Shown: positions 10,566 through 23,044, counted from the stretch's first letter. The stretch is 64,000 bases of DNA from Cepaea nemoralis (GCA_014155875.1 JACEFZ010016112.1:660340-724339); one strand, 5' to 3'. The notes: generated by a model not told the origin, from the letters alone. A program made the numbers and translations.

Positions 10566-11009
10566 ATTGTTATCAAATTTACCAACCTATTTAAATGGGT
10601 TTTGAAGATGATTTTAACTTTTTCAAGGTTGTATCAGGCATTGCCACATTTGGTATGTGCATGATCACACGTCCATGAGACAAAATTAACATAATTTGTA
10701 TCATATCCCAAATACATTGCAACTCCTGTTTTACTACACAAATACTCATATAAAGTGTCAAGTCCACTGTTTCCTGGGAAAGCATATACAGTGCCCCATT
10801 TTATGCAGTTAGCTCAGTAAATACTATCAAACTATCTCACTAATACATCATGCCAGCAAACTCCTCTTGTGTATCATCATAAAGAAGATGGAAAGTAAGT
10901 TAGTATATGCATTTCAAGAAGTATTGGCAGGTTTCAGACAGTGCTAAGGAACCAGGGACCATATCTTCACCATGAGAACCATCTTTGAGAAATAAACAGA
11001 GTACAATCT
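10566..11009. other. AT-rich intron sequence
   Basis: No gene or repeat family recognised. Confidence 0.5.
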
Positions 11010-11690
11010 CATCTCATCTCATCTCATCATGTTCCTCTTGTACCTTGCGGTGTCGAGGTGAAGTATAAACTTCGTGAGAGTGCCCGGTTATGGGCTTCGT
11101 ATATCGACATTCCCATGGATTCTGTTATTCCCTCCGTCCAACGTTTACGTGGTCGGCCTCTTCCTCTGTTTCCATCTGGTCTGTACATCATTGCTTGTTG
11201 TGGCATGCTGTTGACTGGTAGCCTACTTGCATGGCCAAACCATTTGACTTGCTGCTTTCTAATAAAATCTAGAGCAGCTTTAACCCCTACTTTAATCCTG
11301 ATTTCTTCATTTCTGATCTTATCTCTTCTTGATACGTTGAGTATTCTTCTCAGAAACCTCATTTCTGTTGTTGTGATTTTTCTTTTCTCTTTTTCTGTCA
11401 TTGTCCAGGTTTGGCATTGGTAGCACAGAGTTGGTAGGAAGATTGTGTTGTAAAGTGCTTTCTTAGTAGTTATTGATACATGTTTGTTCTTTAGTATTGG
11501 TGCCATTTGTCCAATGAGTTGATTTGCCTTATTGCACCTATTTTCAATCTCGTCTTCTGATCTGCCATTTGATGATATTATACTTCCTAGGTACTTGAAG
11601 CTCTTTACTTGTTTCAAGGGATGTTCGTTTAGGTGAATTGTTGCTGTTTGTTCTTCTTTAGTTATAGTTAGAGTACAATCTAGATATTCA
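11010..11690 (-). pseudogene. LINE C-terminal fragment with (GAGAT)n tail
   Basis: An open minus-strand frame of about 196 codons covers FKYLGSIISSNGRSEDEIEN, TLCYQCQTWTMTEKEKRKI and RGRGRPRKRW: the thumb and C-terminal tail of a non-LTR reverse transcriptase. It is followed by GAGAT repeats (11008-11028 on plus as ctcat repeats). The frame is intact here but the RT palm is missing, so it is 5' truncated. Confidence 0.88.
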
Positions 11691-11752
11691 TAATCATTTT
11701 ATAGATTAGAGCAAGACCTTCCACTGTATAAAAATGTCCTAACAGTCGAGAG

Positions 11753-11967
11753 GATCAGCTTCATTGCACCGGGTTTTATCCCATATGGCTTGGTCTCTTT
11801 CCACAGGGCAACCTGTCGAAAGCATCCGTAGCTCCAGTGATGACCCCCAGAAGTCTCCAAGAAAAATGCACTCCTGCCCTGAAAGACATAGCCCAGAATT
11901 TAACCCACAACCTTCAGGGGGCGAGACAGATGGCTTAACCACTTCGCCACGGAGAATCCCCTTCCAC
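11753..11967 (-). mobile_element. SINE type D
   Basis: The head on the minus strand is tccgtggcgaagtggttaag, then box B-like gtgggttaaattctgg. The body runs to aacccggtgcaatgaagct. The head matches 4070-4110 and the body matches 2625-2725. Confidence 0.8.
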
Positions 11968-12059
11968 TGAATTCAACATCAGAAATTGTGGAACATCATG
12001 AGAAATATGGAATTTCCAGCACCTTTGATCCATGTAACGGAATGATTATATAAGAAGTA

Positions 12060-12990
12060 TAAACAGTAATCAGAATAGTTGGTGAAGCATCAAACTGGTT
12101 TCAGATGCAAAGGTAAGGAAGACAGGGCTGCATTCTCTCCTCATACCTGTTCAACATTTAGGCAGAAGATATAATGAGGAAGGTTACAAATGTTGAAACT
12201 AATGAAAATAATCCATTCATGTTTACTCAATTCATAATTGGTGAAATTTCAATTTCAAAATGCAGATATGAAGATGAAATGGTCTTCCTCTCAAATAATG
12301 CTAAGCAATTAGAATAGAAGAGTTAATCCCGTCTGTTCAAAGACAGTTAAAATCAAAATCCTTTAAGAAATTTTGTTTTTAATAATAATTTCCACAGACT
12401 AAACTACATATAAACCAAAATCACAATCAACAATGACGAAATTGACAATATTACAAATACTGAATCAACAACTGGTCAAAAGAAGTCAGATGTAAACTGG
12501 GTACAGCAATACAGAGATTAAATAGTGTTAAAAGCTATGGCACAACACCAGCAAACAAGCTAAAGTAAAATGTTTGAGAACATGCATTTTTCCCGTGGCA
12601 ACATACAAATATGAGTCATGGACCATTTCACAATCATAAAGAATTAAAATCTGGACTTTTGAACTTAAATGTGACAGAAAATATCTTAGAACACCGTGGA
12701 CCCAGAAGCAAATAAAAAAAAAATGTCATCCTACGAGATGTGAACATCATAGGTAAACTTACTCACAAACGGTATCTTTTCTCAGAAACTGAAATACTCT
12801 AGCCATATTCAATGTCAATGGTTTGACAAGAACAGTCATCAAAGACAGAAAAGGCAGTGGTTGGCCAGTACAAAGCTGGACACAGACCAGTGTAGACTCT
12901 CTTGAGCATGAAAACACATGAGGCAGGTAAACTGACAAAGGATCAACAATCTTTTCAGCAGACCATGATAAGAATTGCATCATGCAAACA
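12060..12990 (+). pseudogene. Decayed LINE reverse transcriptase fragment
   Basis: Degenerate frames resemble GCILSSYLFNI, a YADD-like site (RYEDEMV), ATYKYESWTI and LRTPWTQK of non-LTR reverse transcriptases, followed by a GRGWP-like tail. It is heavily broken and much older than the element at 26943. Confidence 0.65.
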
Positions 12991-13225
12991 ACCTGCTACA
13001 TGACAATGATTATTCATGTTTCTACAGATAAATTAAAACTGTCTACTTTAGCTGCAAGAGTTTTATTCACTTCTAATCGCTAAGACTTTAAAATGAACCA
13101 TTGTGTTTAACATAACTTGTTTCCCTTCTCCTTGATGGTAAATAATTCATGTTTGTAATAGTAAGAAATTGAACTCATTAGGAAAACTCAACAATCACAC
13201 AAGCAAACGGAAATGTCTGACTTAC

Positions 13226-13318
13226 ATCATCAAGAGATGATACTGGTCTTGTGTTGACACCAACTACAAATATGCCGCCACTAGCATCTTCATGGATTCT
13301 GTTCTGAGACTTTCTTCC
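13226..13318 (-). CDS. KIF21: KIF21 motor exon E (IHEDASGGIFVVGV)
   Basis: 93-nt exon, 31 codons, phase 0, starting GRKSQNRIHEDASGGIF and ending VSSLDD. The acceptor is gttcacacag and the donor gtaagt. The stretch corresponds to the KIF21A segment IRIHEDSTGGIYTVGV. This region forms the beta sheet and loop L8 area that helps bind the microtubule (family knowledge). The residues GRKSQN before RIHED form a lineage-variable loop. An ORF reading through both splice sites exists at this place, but its flanks are intron. Confidence 0.93.
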
Positions 13319-13559
13319 CTGTGTGAACAAACATACAAATGAGCAGGTTAGCCATGCCGGAATAAATGTCAGCAATTTTTTTATCCACATAGAGGAACTT
13401 TTTCATGTAGTTGAGAATTTGAGACAGAAGGAATAACAAACTATAAGTGACAAGGAATTAGACCAGAATAAAGTTAATTGAGAGATATGAACTATAATCT
13501 CCAAACTGAATTTCTGGGAGGTATGCTGGCTTCCAGATATGGTGGTGTGCAGGTTAACA

Positions 13560-14210
13560 GGTATGTGGATATGCATCATCATCATCATCGTCATGCTGAT
13601 AAGCATGGGCGGTCATGGTTTGCCATCTCACACGATCACCAGAGTCTTGGATCATGTCTGTGTTCTTGGCTTTATTGCCAAGCCATCCAGGTATTTATTG
13701 CTTTGTCTACCCTTGCTCTTTTCCCATCAATTTTGCTACCAAGTTTTCAAATGGATATGCATTACTCCTTTATTATCCAGGTACTCTCTATCATCATCAT
13801 AAGTATTTCATCCCATGGGCTGGTTATAAAGCTTTCTGATCATCCTATCCCAGTTGTCTGACTTGTGCCACTCTCATTAATTTTACGCAAGTCTGCTTTG
13901 ATACAAATGTGCATGCCAGCTTTACAAATGTTCCCTTTGGTCTGCCTGTTTCTCTTTAGCCCAGTAATTTGTCTTCTAGTTTTTTTTGGCGTTTCTTAAT
14001 GTCTTTGACTGTGGCAAAGTCATGTTAGCCTTGTTTTGTATTAATTTAAGTATTTTTTGTTCCTTTATGTTTTCCATAACTTGTTTGCATTTTGAACTTT
14101 CAATCCAGCTAGTTCTCCATACTCTTTATCTAATTTATCCATGGTTCATACTTTCATAACCATATAATGTCAATGATCAGACACACTTGCTAAGAATTCT
14201 TTCTTTATTT
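13560..14210 (-). pseudogene. LINE 3' end with (ATG)n tail
   Basis: The minus strand has the same 3' end as 8450-8715 (gtgtgagatggcaaaccatg), a catcatcatcatc tail on plus at 13575-13590, and an LYGYESMNH-like reverse transcriptase piece further 5'. It is broken by many stops. Confidence 0.7.
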
Positions 14211-14829
14211 CAAACTTATATTCTTTGATGTCCTCATTGCCACTGCCACCTCATCTATGGGATATTTAACTAGCCTCAAGTCAATGGTATCCCAGTGAGC
14301 TAAATGAGCTGTTAGAGTAGAAGTCTTAAACATTGGTTTTCTGATGTGAGGTTGGGTCTGCACCACATTAGTGAAACAACCTTAGCATCATGTATAGGGA
14401 AAATACTCTCTCTGGTAATGGCATTTCTGCCAACGACTGTTTCCACCATATTAAACTACTCTGAAGGGGAAAACATTCTCGACAGAGTCATCGTGATAGC
14501 AATAGCTTTCATGAACTGCCTTCTATACTTTCATTAGATATTGGAAGGATACAAGGCAGTAACAGCAGAGGGAGAAGAGATAAGAGCACACTGAAAAAGC
14601 ATTCAGGTGGGGAAATGGAGAGAGAAAATAATAGACTGGCACTAAATTGCATAAATGTTGGCTGGCTACTGAAACTGCAGAAGTGCCACTCAGTGTGGTG
14701 ATACAATACAGAAGGTTATGTATTATTGTGACATAGTCATAATGAAAACAGGAAGGCTGTTTGAGACTTACACATGTACAGAGAATTTATTCTTGGTGAA
14801 TACACAAATTAAATGGGCTTTTTTTTCAT
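14211..14829. other. Intron sequence
   Basis: No gene or known repeat seen. Confidence 0.5.
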
Positions 14830-15050
14830 ATCCCTTACAGGACGTTGCAGTCAACATCAGCATTTTTCAGCTGCTGTTGATGTACTAGGCAAGATTACAC
14901 TCAGCAGTTTGCCATTGCTTTCTGAGCGACTGGCTCACATACCCCGTAAGTTACCCAATGCGGTGAGAACCGCTACCGATTCTCGTGCAGTTTACGTTAC
15001 TCACGAGACTATATGGGATTATGGATAAAGACGTTAACCCCTAGGCCAGG
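14830..15050 (-). mobile_element. SINE type B
   Basis: Inverse of the 1813-2031 body: ttgcagtcaacatcagcatt, tgccattgctttctgag. The head (gttaacccctaggccaggga) lies at the high-coordinate end. Confidence 0.85.
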
Positions 15051-15289
15051 GAGACTGGCTAAATGGGATTAACTGCAGTAAATTTGTGAAAATGCAACAA
15101 ACAATACAAACATGATAAGGAGAAGGCTACAAGAATATGACCACAAATAAGAGAGAATTATTATATTTTTATAATTTTACAATTATAAGAGAGCAACAAG
15201 CATTCACCCAGAAAAATAATACATCCAAACATGACACAAAAGTTACCTTACAGAAGATAATATGAAACATGCAAAGGTAAAGAACTCTT

Positions 15290-15655
15290 GCACATGCCTT
15301 AGGGTGCATTGGGCAATGGTACTAGACCAGGGGTGGCCAACCTTTCAGCAGGCAGGCCAAATTTCAGAAATAATATTTCCTGCCGGGCCACGCACCTAAT
15401 TTTTTTGTTAAATTAAAGTAAACAATGTGCGTGCTACAGCTTTGACCACATCGTCATTTCTCACTCTGCAGGCCGCAACATGACGACCGGCGGGCTTCGT
15501 GTTGACCACCCCTGTACTAGACCCATATTTGTATAGACCAGATGGCACTTGAGGGCTGATGTGGTCAAATCATGCTAGCCACCTTCACTTTCTCAAGACA
15601 TTTGCTAGAACCCAATTTACAAAATTCACTTTGACGCAGATTTGAACCCATGCCA
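15290..15655 (-). mobile_element. SINE type A interrupted by a hAT element
   Basis: The body parts gcattgggcaatggta and atttgtatagaccag ... ctgatgtggtca match other type A copies. The SINE is interrupted at 15328-15514. Confidence 0.8.
15328..15514. mobile_element. Non-autonomous hAT element (187 bp) with 8-bp TSD
   Basis: The ends are CAGGGGTGGCCAACC and GTTGACCACCCCTG, a near-perfect terminal inverted repeat of Charlie-like hAT type. The flanking direct repeat tactagac lies at 15320-15327 and 15515-15522. No transposase. Confidence 0.92.
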
Positions 15656-15835
15656 GCAGGCAATATATATATAATACAAAGATCAGTGGACCTAGAGAAG
15701 TTCACTATGGATGTATAACCCAGGCATGTCTCCAAGTGATGACAACGCAAGGGTAATAACTATACTGGTAATTTTGCATGAAATATGCATTAAGAGTTAC
15801 AGGACAATATGCTTGTGCCCATTTCAGTTTGCTAT

Positions 15836-15985
15836 ATTGAACAGGGAAAGTTGGAGGGCAGGAGAGACAGGGGGAGACCAAGAGAGAAGATGCTGGACAG
15901 TTTTACATCACGGAATGGAGAAATGGAGGGACATCAGTATCAGAAGTTACTAGCATTACATGAGACAGAAGCCTGTGGACAGGCA
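15836..15985 (+). pseudogene. Short LINE C-terminal tail
   Basis: Reads QGRPRERMLDSF-like and ETEACGQ-like pieces. The related copy lies at 32755-32890. It is a 3' end fragment of a non-LTR element. Confidence 0.5.
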
Positions 15986-16083
15986 TGATCAATAAAACCA
16001 CAATGCATGAACTATAAGATGTTGTTGAACAGTATCCTCAGTGGACTAATTAATTACGAAAGGATATTACAAGTGTTTCCTAC

Positions 16084-16140
16084 CTTCATGTTAGTATCTT
16101 TTGTTGTGTCAAGTAGATCAAATATTTCTTCATTATACAA
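16084..16140 (-). CDS. KIF21: KIF21 motor exon D (LYNEE)
   Basis: 57-nt exon, 19 codons, phase 0: LYNEEIFDLLDTTKDTNMK. The acceptor is catttgcag and the donor gtagga. LYNEE(V/I)xDL is one of the most conserved kinesin motor motifs, and the D-T-T tail resembles human KIF21A. The intron to exon C is 1.68 kb and uses the GC donor; the intron to exon E is 2.77 kb. The exon is far below the length of a usual ORF. Confidence 0.93.
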
Positions 16141-17818
16141 CTGCAAATGAAAACATAAATCAATGTAGTACAGTATTTCATACCTTCTGATTTTATGCTA
16201 GCATAGCATACACAAAATGGTCTTTGCTACTTCTGCAAAGCATTCATTCTGAAAGCTGAATAACTGAGCATATATCAAATTAAGGTAACAACTATTATTC
16301 TGACAATATGTGGCCTTCTAAAATTCATAGCCACTCAAAATGTTTAATGGATTTATTGTAATAAAAAACGTCCACAGATACTTCTCTCATACATTATCAG
16401 ATGTCTATAAATGATCACACCTGTCTGCCATTATGTTATTCTGTGAAGCATATGTCAGAACTATTCTTCAGAACAGTGGTTCCTTCCCTCCCTCCCACCC
16501 CCACCCACCCACACACACACACCACACCCAACCCATCTTTCTTTGCAATGTTGCTGCTTGCTCTTTGTTGCTAAAAAGACATATTGTCATCTGTCAGTCC
16601 AAAAATTGGTTCAAAGGTGACTGACTAGACCAAACTGAGACTGATATTATCACTACTGCAGTGAAAGCAAATAAGCACTGATTCTAACTGCTCAAAGGTC
16701 ATCATGCCAACATAGATCCACAATGCTAGACAGATCAATCAGCAGCTTTGTTCTTCCAATTTCAAAGTTAGTACTGCAATCCATCACCAAACTTTTACAG
16801 TTGTCCTTGGTATCGATTTTTCAGTCCACTGCAAGATCACTTGCCTGAATCAAATTCTCTATAGCCGTTTGTTGGCATGTGGGTAACATGGTCCTCCTAT
16901 CTTAACTACATCTTTTCTAGACCCTTCCTCAGACTATGGAGGCAGGCAGTGTCAATCCTAAAGAGGACTGCCCAATCCCACGAGTGACAGCCCTGAACTC
17001 CTGCTTCAGGTTCAGTGGATGGAGGATGAGTGTCACAGTCTGCGTTATATATTACTAGTTTAGATAACAAGTGTGAGTGCTGATCAGATTATGATTTAAT
17101 AAGTGCCAATTATGGACACAAGAGGTCAATTATTATGGCCCATATGGAAAGCAGGAAGTATTGCACCCACCAGAATTCTTTAATGGAATCTGCGGGCAAA
17201 AGTTAAGAGACGTTTACCTCACATTAATTTCTCACTATAAAGCTTAAGACAAAGAAAAGGACAACCACAGTTACACAAACTGATGACCAACAATCACATC
17301 AGAAGAGAACAAAGCTAAGGCATTTTACAGCAGTTTACAAGAACAGGTAAAAAAAAAAAAACAGACACTATGATAAAAATGAGAGATCGTATCCTGAAAA
17401 TTAGATATCAAATAATTGAGGTAGACGAAACAGTATGAGGCCCATTCAATATGGTTAAAAAACACGAGAAAGCATCAAACTAATCAAATGTGTTCTACCA
17501 AAAGCAATCTTTCAATCACAAACCTCCATATATCCAAGAAGACTCAACATTTGGACTTCACCTGATGGTGACAGCAGGAACCAACTGATAATGTTGCTTC
17601 CACATGTTAGCTATTTTATTGCCAACAGACTTCAACCCAATGTCCATAGGAAATATGTTTTTGGTAAAACAGAAAACAAATGATGGCTTCTCAAGCCAAC
17701 CTGTTAAAATTGACATCTGACCTTTCATTGTGCAGCATTTTATTAGAATACTCCAAGAAAGTCTGGCTTTCACACATTTACATGTAGTCATATGATTGAT
17801 ATGTTCAGAATAACTTGC
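16141..17818. other. Intron between KIF21 exons C and D
   Basis: Mostly unique-looking AT-rich sequence with a short C/A-rich tract at 16485-16535. No repeat family or extra exon was recognised. Confidence 0.5.
17813..17818 (-). other. Non-canonical GC splice donor of KIF21 exon C
   Basis: The exon ends ATGGAG and is followed by gcaagt. Strong AG upstream and AAGT downstream are the usual compensation seen at GC-AG introns. No GT in the next few bases would keep the frame into LYNEE of exon D. The partner acceptor is tttgcag before 16140. Confidence 0.85.
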
Positions 17819-18007
17819 CTCCATAAACTGTGCTGTAACTTTAAAATCTGGTGCCGGCTCTCCATTCTCAAAAGCCTGTCGACGTCGCTCTTCAATGCCC
17901 ATAAACAAATGGTCCACAGCCCGAGGAATGATACCGATGTCATCTGTAACCGTTGCGAGAGCAGTATCAAAGCCGGTGCCCATTGTGTAGGTTTTCCCTG
18001 ACCCAGT
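17819..18007 (-). CDS. KIF21: KIF21 motor exon C (P-loop, MGTGFD)
   Basis: 189-nt exon, 63 codons, phase 0 at both ends. It starts [14 protein letters not shown], the ATP-binding P-loop plus the kinesin-4 signature, and continues through [14 protein letters not shown] and [13 protein letters not shown]. The acceptor is tgctgcag. The exon must end after FME, because the next exon supplies LYNEE. The bases after the GAG codon are gcaagt, so the donor is GC rather than GT. Reading on into the intron gives a nonsense tail. The helix after the P-loop has several acidic and arginine residues ([15 protein letters not shown]), as in KIF21. Confidence 0.95.
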
Positions 18008-18449
18008 CTGCAGCAAAATCAAATGAAAATAACATCCAAATGTTTAAGTTTATTAATTGTACATTTTATTCTTATGTTATTTACATGCCTCAATTGATGT
18101 CTGAGAGAGGACAGGAAGACAAGGCAAATAAATCAACAGGAAGGGGGGGGGGGGGGAATAAGCAGAAAAAATTACAGAAATGGAAAAAGAAGAGAAAAAT
18201 GTGTTACCAGGGCCCATAAGGGAAGCAAAGAATAGTAAGACTGTAACCTACCATGTATGTCAATGAAACAACCAAGGAAACTATAGAACCTTTAGCTGCA
18301 ATATCCAACCATCCCTGATAAAGCCCTACAAAGGCTTTGGCCTGAGTTGGTTGGGGACCTGTGTTCCATTGTATACAGCATTAACTGTTCATGATGTGGT
18401 AAGTTTAAACATAATGACAATCATGAGATAATAAAGTCACCATTGTAGT

Positions 18450-18660
18450 AAAGGACCCGTAAAGGGCGCCTAGAGGTGTACTGGGTAAATGGTGCTAGCA
18501 ATATATTTGTATAGACCAAATGGCACTTGATGGATGGTCTGGTCATATCACACTGGCTGCCTTTATTTCCCAGGACATTTCCTGGTACCATTTTTAGGCT
18601 GTGTCAACCTGGAAGCCCAGGTAAATTTTAAAATTCTGGCTCGATGGGATTCACTGTTGG
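18450..18660 (-). mobile_element. SINE type A
   Basis: atttgtatagaccaaatggc, ctggtcatatcacac and ccaggacatttcctgg match the type A body. Confidence 0.75.
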
Positions 18661-19271
18661 AGAGCTAACTTTAGATGTAAAAAAGAAAGGCCTCGTTTGT
18701 TCTTAAAACAAAATTCAGCAACAGAAAAATAAATCGTCTATTTAAAAAAACAACGAGAGTAAAAATTAATGGACCATGCACAGCCCAGCAGTAAATATTC
18801 CGTAAATTATCACTAAAGGTATATAATCTATAACCAAATTCATTGCAGAAACTACACGATTATACAACACAAAATTCATCGATATATCAAATGACAGAGG
18901 CAATTGGAGAGTCATTATGGTTGATATCTGCTCCAGATCAGGGAACTGAAGAAGATGAGGATGAAGAAGAGGTCGATGATGACGGAGTAGTAGTGGTAGC
19001 AGGAGCCTAGTGTCGGATATGATACTAAGGGAAAAGGGAGACTGAACTCGAACCACAGCAGCCATAAGCTTGTGTACTATCCAACCCCACACCCCTCCAA
19101 GAGGAAAGGAAACCTCTGGCTCCTCCTCTCTGCTGCATTCTCACGGTAAGAAGTTCAGCTGTCCGGTCTCAGAGAAACCACATGTTATTTCCACCGCATG
19201 CATTTTATCTATGCCTCGCTGCGACATGGAGAGGTTGGTTCTGAAATGCATTATTCAACGTGTATAGATAT
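18661..19271. other. Intron sequence
   Basis: No gene or repeat recognised. It ends at a poly-C run of about 37 at 19272-19308. Confidence 0.5.
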
Positions 19272-19479
19272 AATCTGCAATTCCCCCCCCCCCCCCCCCC
19301 CCCCCCCATTCGGTGTTTGAATTTTTCGCTGAAACTTGCTCGGCATTATTTAACTGAAACGTTTCAGAAACGCATTATTCTTCCTTCTCTTCAGCATAGC
19401 ATTGGATGTTTCTCTTCACTACATTCACAATAGTCATGGGAAACTGGTAACAATAACTATTTGCGAACGTATTGCCAAT

Positions 19480-19480
<1 letters not shown>

Positions 19481-19542
<62 letters not shown>
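19481..19542. repeat. (CT)n microsatellite
   Basis: About 31 pure CT units. Confidence 0.98.
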
Positions 19543-19547
<5 letters not shown>

Positions 19548-20164
19548 ATTGTATTTGGCATACCAAGTTTAGCTAAAGTGTATAGTAAACATGCTCCGCG
19601 ATGATATTATTGTCTACTGTTACGTTAATTAAACATGTACAACATGTAATTGGTGTGTGAAAAACCGAATATAAGATTGAGTCTGAATAAAAATAAAGGG
19701 TCATTCGTTCCTTGTCTCTAACACTCACTCTCCTGCCTTACCTCTACTCATATACCATGTTTTACTCACAATGCCACTGACCGCTGCTGCACACGCAGCT
19801 TCTACGCGCTCTCCCCGCTGTTTTGGGTTACCGCCTTTTACGTGCGGTAAATATTTAACTGATTCTGTGCCGAAGGATAATATATCGCAAAATATGACCT
19901 CTCATTTGGACAGAAGGACAATATATCTTCATACTGTGTCATCATGTTTTTTTATTTTGTTTCATGGTTTCTCCTGCAATTTCAGTGCTCAGTGAACAGA
20001 AATTTACATTATAATACTTGTTCATGTGATCGTGTACCGCGTTTGGTTCAAACCTACTTTGTGTCTGGCACTGCATGAGTTAATCAATTGGGTATTTCTG
20101 TCTCTGCTATTCTATGCATTAGAAGATGTCAGACCTGCTGGCTGTGTATATTTGGCACTTACTA
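19543..20164. other. Intron sequence
   Basis: No gene or repeat family recognised. Confidence 0.5.
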
Positions 20165-20350
20165 CAGTTAGAGGCATGCCATATACAGGACGTTCCCATC
20201 AATCCCAGCATTCACTGGCTGTGTGTGATTTACTGGGCAATTGTAGTTCAGCAGTTTGCCACTGCTTTCTAAACGGCCGACGCCTCATACCATGTAAATC
20301 AATGCAAAGCGGTCTGCTTCCAAAGTGCCTGCGACTGATTGTGTACCCTC
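20165..20350 (-). mobile_element. Degenerate SINE type B
   Basis: acaggacgttcc, cagcagtttgccactgcttt and tgcctgcgactgattgtg follow the type B order with many changes. It is an old copy. Confidence 0.6.
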
Positions 20351-20779
20351 GATTGAGTATGTCGGGGAATTATGAAACTTCACGTTTCACTATTTCCTAA
20401 ACTACAGACGCACGTTTGACACTTACTAGAGACACAACTCTGTATATACCAATTACAACACAGAAGGATTAAAATAATAATAAACATTACATCCCAATTA
20501 CAACCCAGAAGGATAAACCGGGATATGACTTATGTGACTATGAAAACACTGTTTTGCTGTACCAAGAGAGCTGCAATTCCACACAAGAGTGCTGAACATA
20601 TGCAGCAGGCTATTACGCTAGTGTGTTGTCCCAGCGACTCCAAGATCAGTAAATGACACGTTGTTTATGGTGTTTAAGCTGCACGTGTGTTGAAGTATAC
20701 ATGTTTCTTCGGTCAGACAATGTCGTCATTTGAAGGTGACTATTTCGAATCTCGGTGTGACTATGCTTTCCACTTAAAG

Positions 20780-21290
20780 ATACTCCAACTACTGCCCTTC
20801 AGTGGCTATCCTCCTGCTGGTAAAAAACAGAAAGGACGCCTAGTATAAAACTGGCGACAGAGTGGAGCAGTTCAGCAACTCCTTGTCGTACCGGAAAGCC
20901 AAAACACACATCCACACCTCATATACATTTCAGTGAACGAAAAATATAGACAGGGGCAACAGACCTGGCTCAATCCGTCAACTCAAAAGGCAAACGCAAA
21001 CTAACCCCCCACCACCCCTTCCCCTACCCCCTAAGAATTGGCCAATGCAGATTATCTGGATCGTTCCAGTGCCTCCCACACAGACGAATGTCCACGTGGA
21101 ACAGGATTTGAGAATTCTGAACACATCCTTCAGAAGTGCCCAACTTAAGAGATCTGCGATGCCATATTTGTGTAGATAATGTTCAGCTGAACCAGAAATG
21201 ATGGGGCTCCCGCACTAAAAGACGGTTGAAAGGCTTGAGGATCCTGATATTCACCGGTTTCTCTCTCCCCCTCCCCCCTTCCAATATAGC
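20780..21290 (+). pseudogene. LINE C-terminal zinc-knuckle fragment
   Basis: The frame reads SHTDECPRGTGFENSEHILQ then KCPT, the CxC...H...C tail found after RNase H in some non-LTR elements. NQK-LWGS-like and FTGFSL-like pieces follow. Only the 3' end is present. Confidence 0.6.
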
Positions 21291-21292
21291 TT

Positions 21293-21294
<2 letters not shown>

Positions 21295-21361
<67 letters not shown>
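21295..21361. repeat. (CT)n microsatellite
   Basis: About 33 CT units. Confidence 0.98.
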
Positions 21362-21362
<1 letters not shown>

Positions 21363-21684
21363 GAGCAGTTAACCGCATGCCAGAAGCGTAACACAGCTTG
21401 AACTCTGTAGTTTCGGTGGAGACCCCCAGAGGACTCCAAGAAAACTTCACTCGAGAAACGATTGATCGAGAAACGATTTAGTTAGTACGAGAAACGATTG
21501 ACCCAGTCCGAAAAAAACGAACCAACCACAGTCTTAAAACGAGCAGATCGCTTAACTACTTCGACTTAGAGAGAAGTCGATGGACTTAATCCCGGTAACA
21601 GATCTGTAGATGTAACATGACCAATGACCAGAACGCTATGAAGAAGCTTCCATTTTCCCGTCGTCAAATGTCCTCTTGCCGATC

Positions 21685-21920
21685 TCCGTGGCGAAGAAGT
21701 TATGGACGCGGTTCGTGATCCCGCATACCCGAGTTCGAAACACAGCTGCGCACGATCTGGCAGCAGATCGCGTTGCGCTAGTTTTTTACGAAATGGTATA
21801 GGTGCCGGTCGTTCAGAAAGCAATGGCAAACTACTAGACGTAAACTTGCCAAGACATCAACAACAGCAAAAAATGCTGGTGTTGACTGCAAACGTCCTGT
21901 AAAGGATATGCAACTTAACT
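21685..21920 (+). mobile_element. SINE type B with clear tRNA-like head
   Basis: The head gtggcgaagaagttatggac is followed by box B-like gagttcgaaac. The body matches 1813-2031 through gttgactgcaaacgtcctgt and aaaggatatgcaact. Confidence 0.85.
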
Positions 21921-22189
21921 TTAGTGTCCTCTTCTGTCTAAGCTTTTAATGTGCCTTCCCTCAATACATGATCATGTACTCATTGCTCATGTTATTTTAT
22001 CAGACACACTAATTTTTTCCGCGATGAATATCTTCGTGTATTACCATAACTCAAAACCAAAATTGGCAGAAAGGAAGTGATACAATTTTTACACACCATC
22101 TACATGGGCTCCGTATTGTTCATCGCCAGTTCGCCAGTCTCATAATCAAGTAATTGTAACAGTTACTCTGGCACACCTTCCTTATATAA

Positions 22190-22650
22190 AACACTCTGCT
22201 AGGAGGGACGCAGAGGTGTTTCCAAGGCACCAGGGCCAGGTTTCATACTGGCCAAGACCTACTAACACGTCCTAGTCGTGCGTCCTTGGCAACAGGTCCC
22301 TTCGGGGTCCTGGCTAACGTAGTAGGATCGCTGAATCTTCCGAAGTCGGAGAATATCTGCCTGCACGGCGAGGAACCACCAGTCTGCACACCAATAAGCC
22401 AGACATGGGACAACGGACACTCACGCAAACCTCAGGTCCGATATTACATCACACTGATGTTGGACAACAGGATGTCTTCATCCGATATACAGGACTTCAC
22501 GCTGGAGTTCACAGCCAGCGAACACAAGCAAGCAAGCAACTCTGCTAGGAAACAACACGGCAAGAAGCTGATGAACGAAACGAGGTATCGCGATCATCTG
22601 ATATTAGGTGACTGCAATCGTATAAATCGCATATGGAGTAAATAAATAAT
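22190..22650 (+). other. Unrecognised sequence with a 119-codon ORF
   Basis: GC-richer than its surroundings and open on plus from 22286 to 22645 (MATGPFGVLANVVGSLNLPK...). I do not recognise it. It has no splice context and no second copy here, so it may be a fragment of a mobile element. Confidence 0.25.
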
Positions 22651-23044
22651 TATACAAATGACTGTCATCATCGTTAGGTGAGTCAACCCGGACGGAGATA
22701 TGTCTCTCCACTACTTATTATCAACAATTCTTGAGCTATGATTTGCCTGAATACCAATGACACTGAATACATTGAAGTGGTTGTTTCTTGAAAGCACTTT
22801 TTCTCTTGGAAAAATGCGCTCATTTGATCTCTTTTCTGCCCAGCTTATTATATACATCATGGTTATTCTATGCATACCTGCCTCGTAGAACTATATGGTT
22901 ATGGAATATAGACTCTGTGATACTAGGTCTATTATAGTGTCCACAGCAACGCTGTCAATCTACTCAAATTACTTAACACCGGAAGAGGTAATAACTAATG
23001 GCCGTTTACGAGACCACAAAACAGCCTAAACTCCATCGTTAAGT
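22651..23044. other. Intron sequence
   Basis: Nothing recognised. Confidence 0.5.

Noticed and set aside
17558..17818. Extension of the kinesin exon C frame into the following codons
   Set aside because: After FME the sequence loses all kinesin similarity, while LYNEE is found at 16140 after a good acceptor. The tail is intron.
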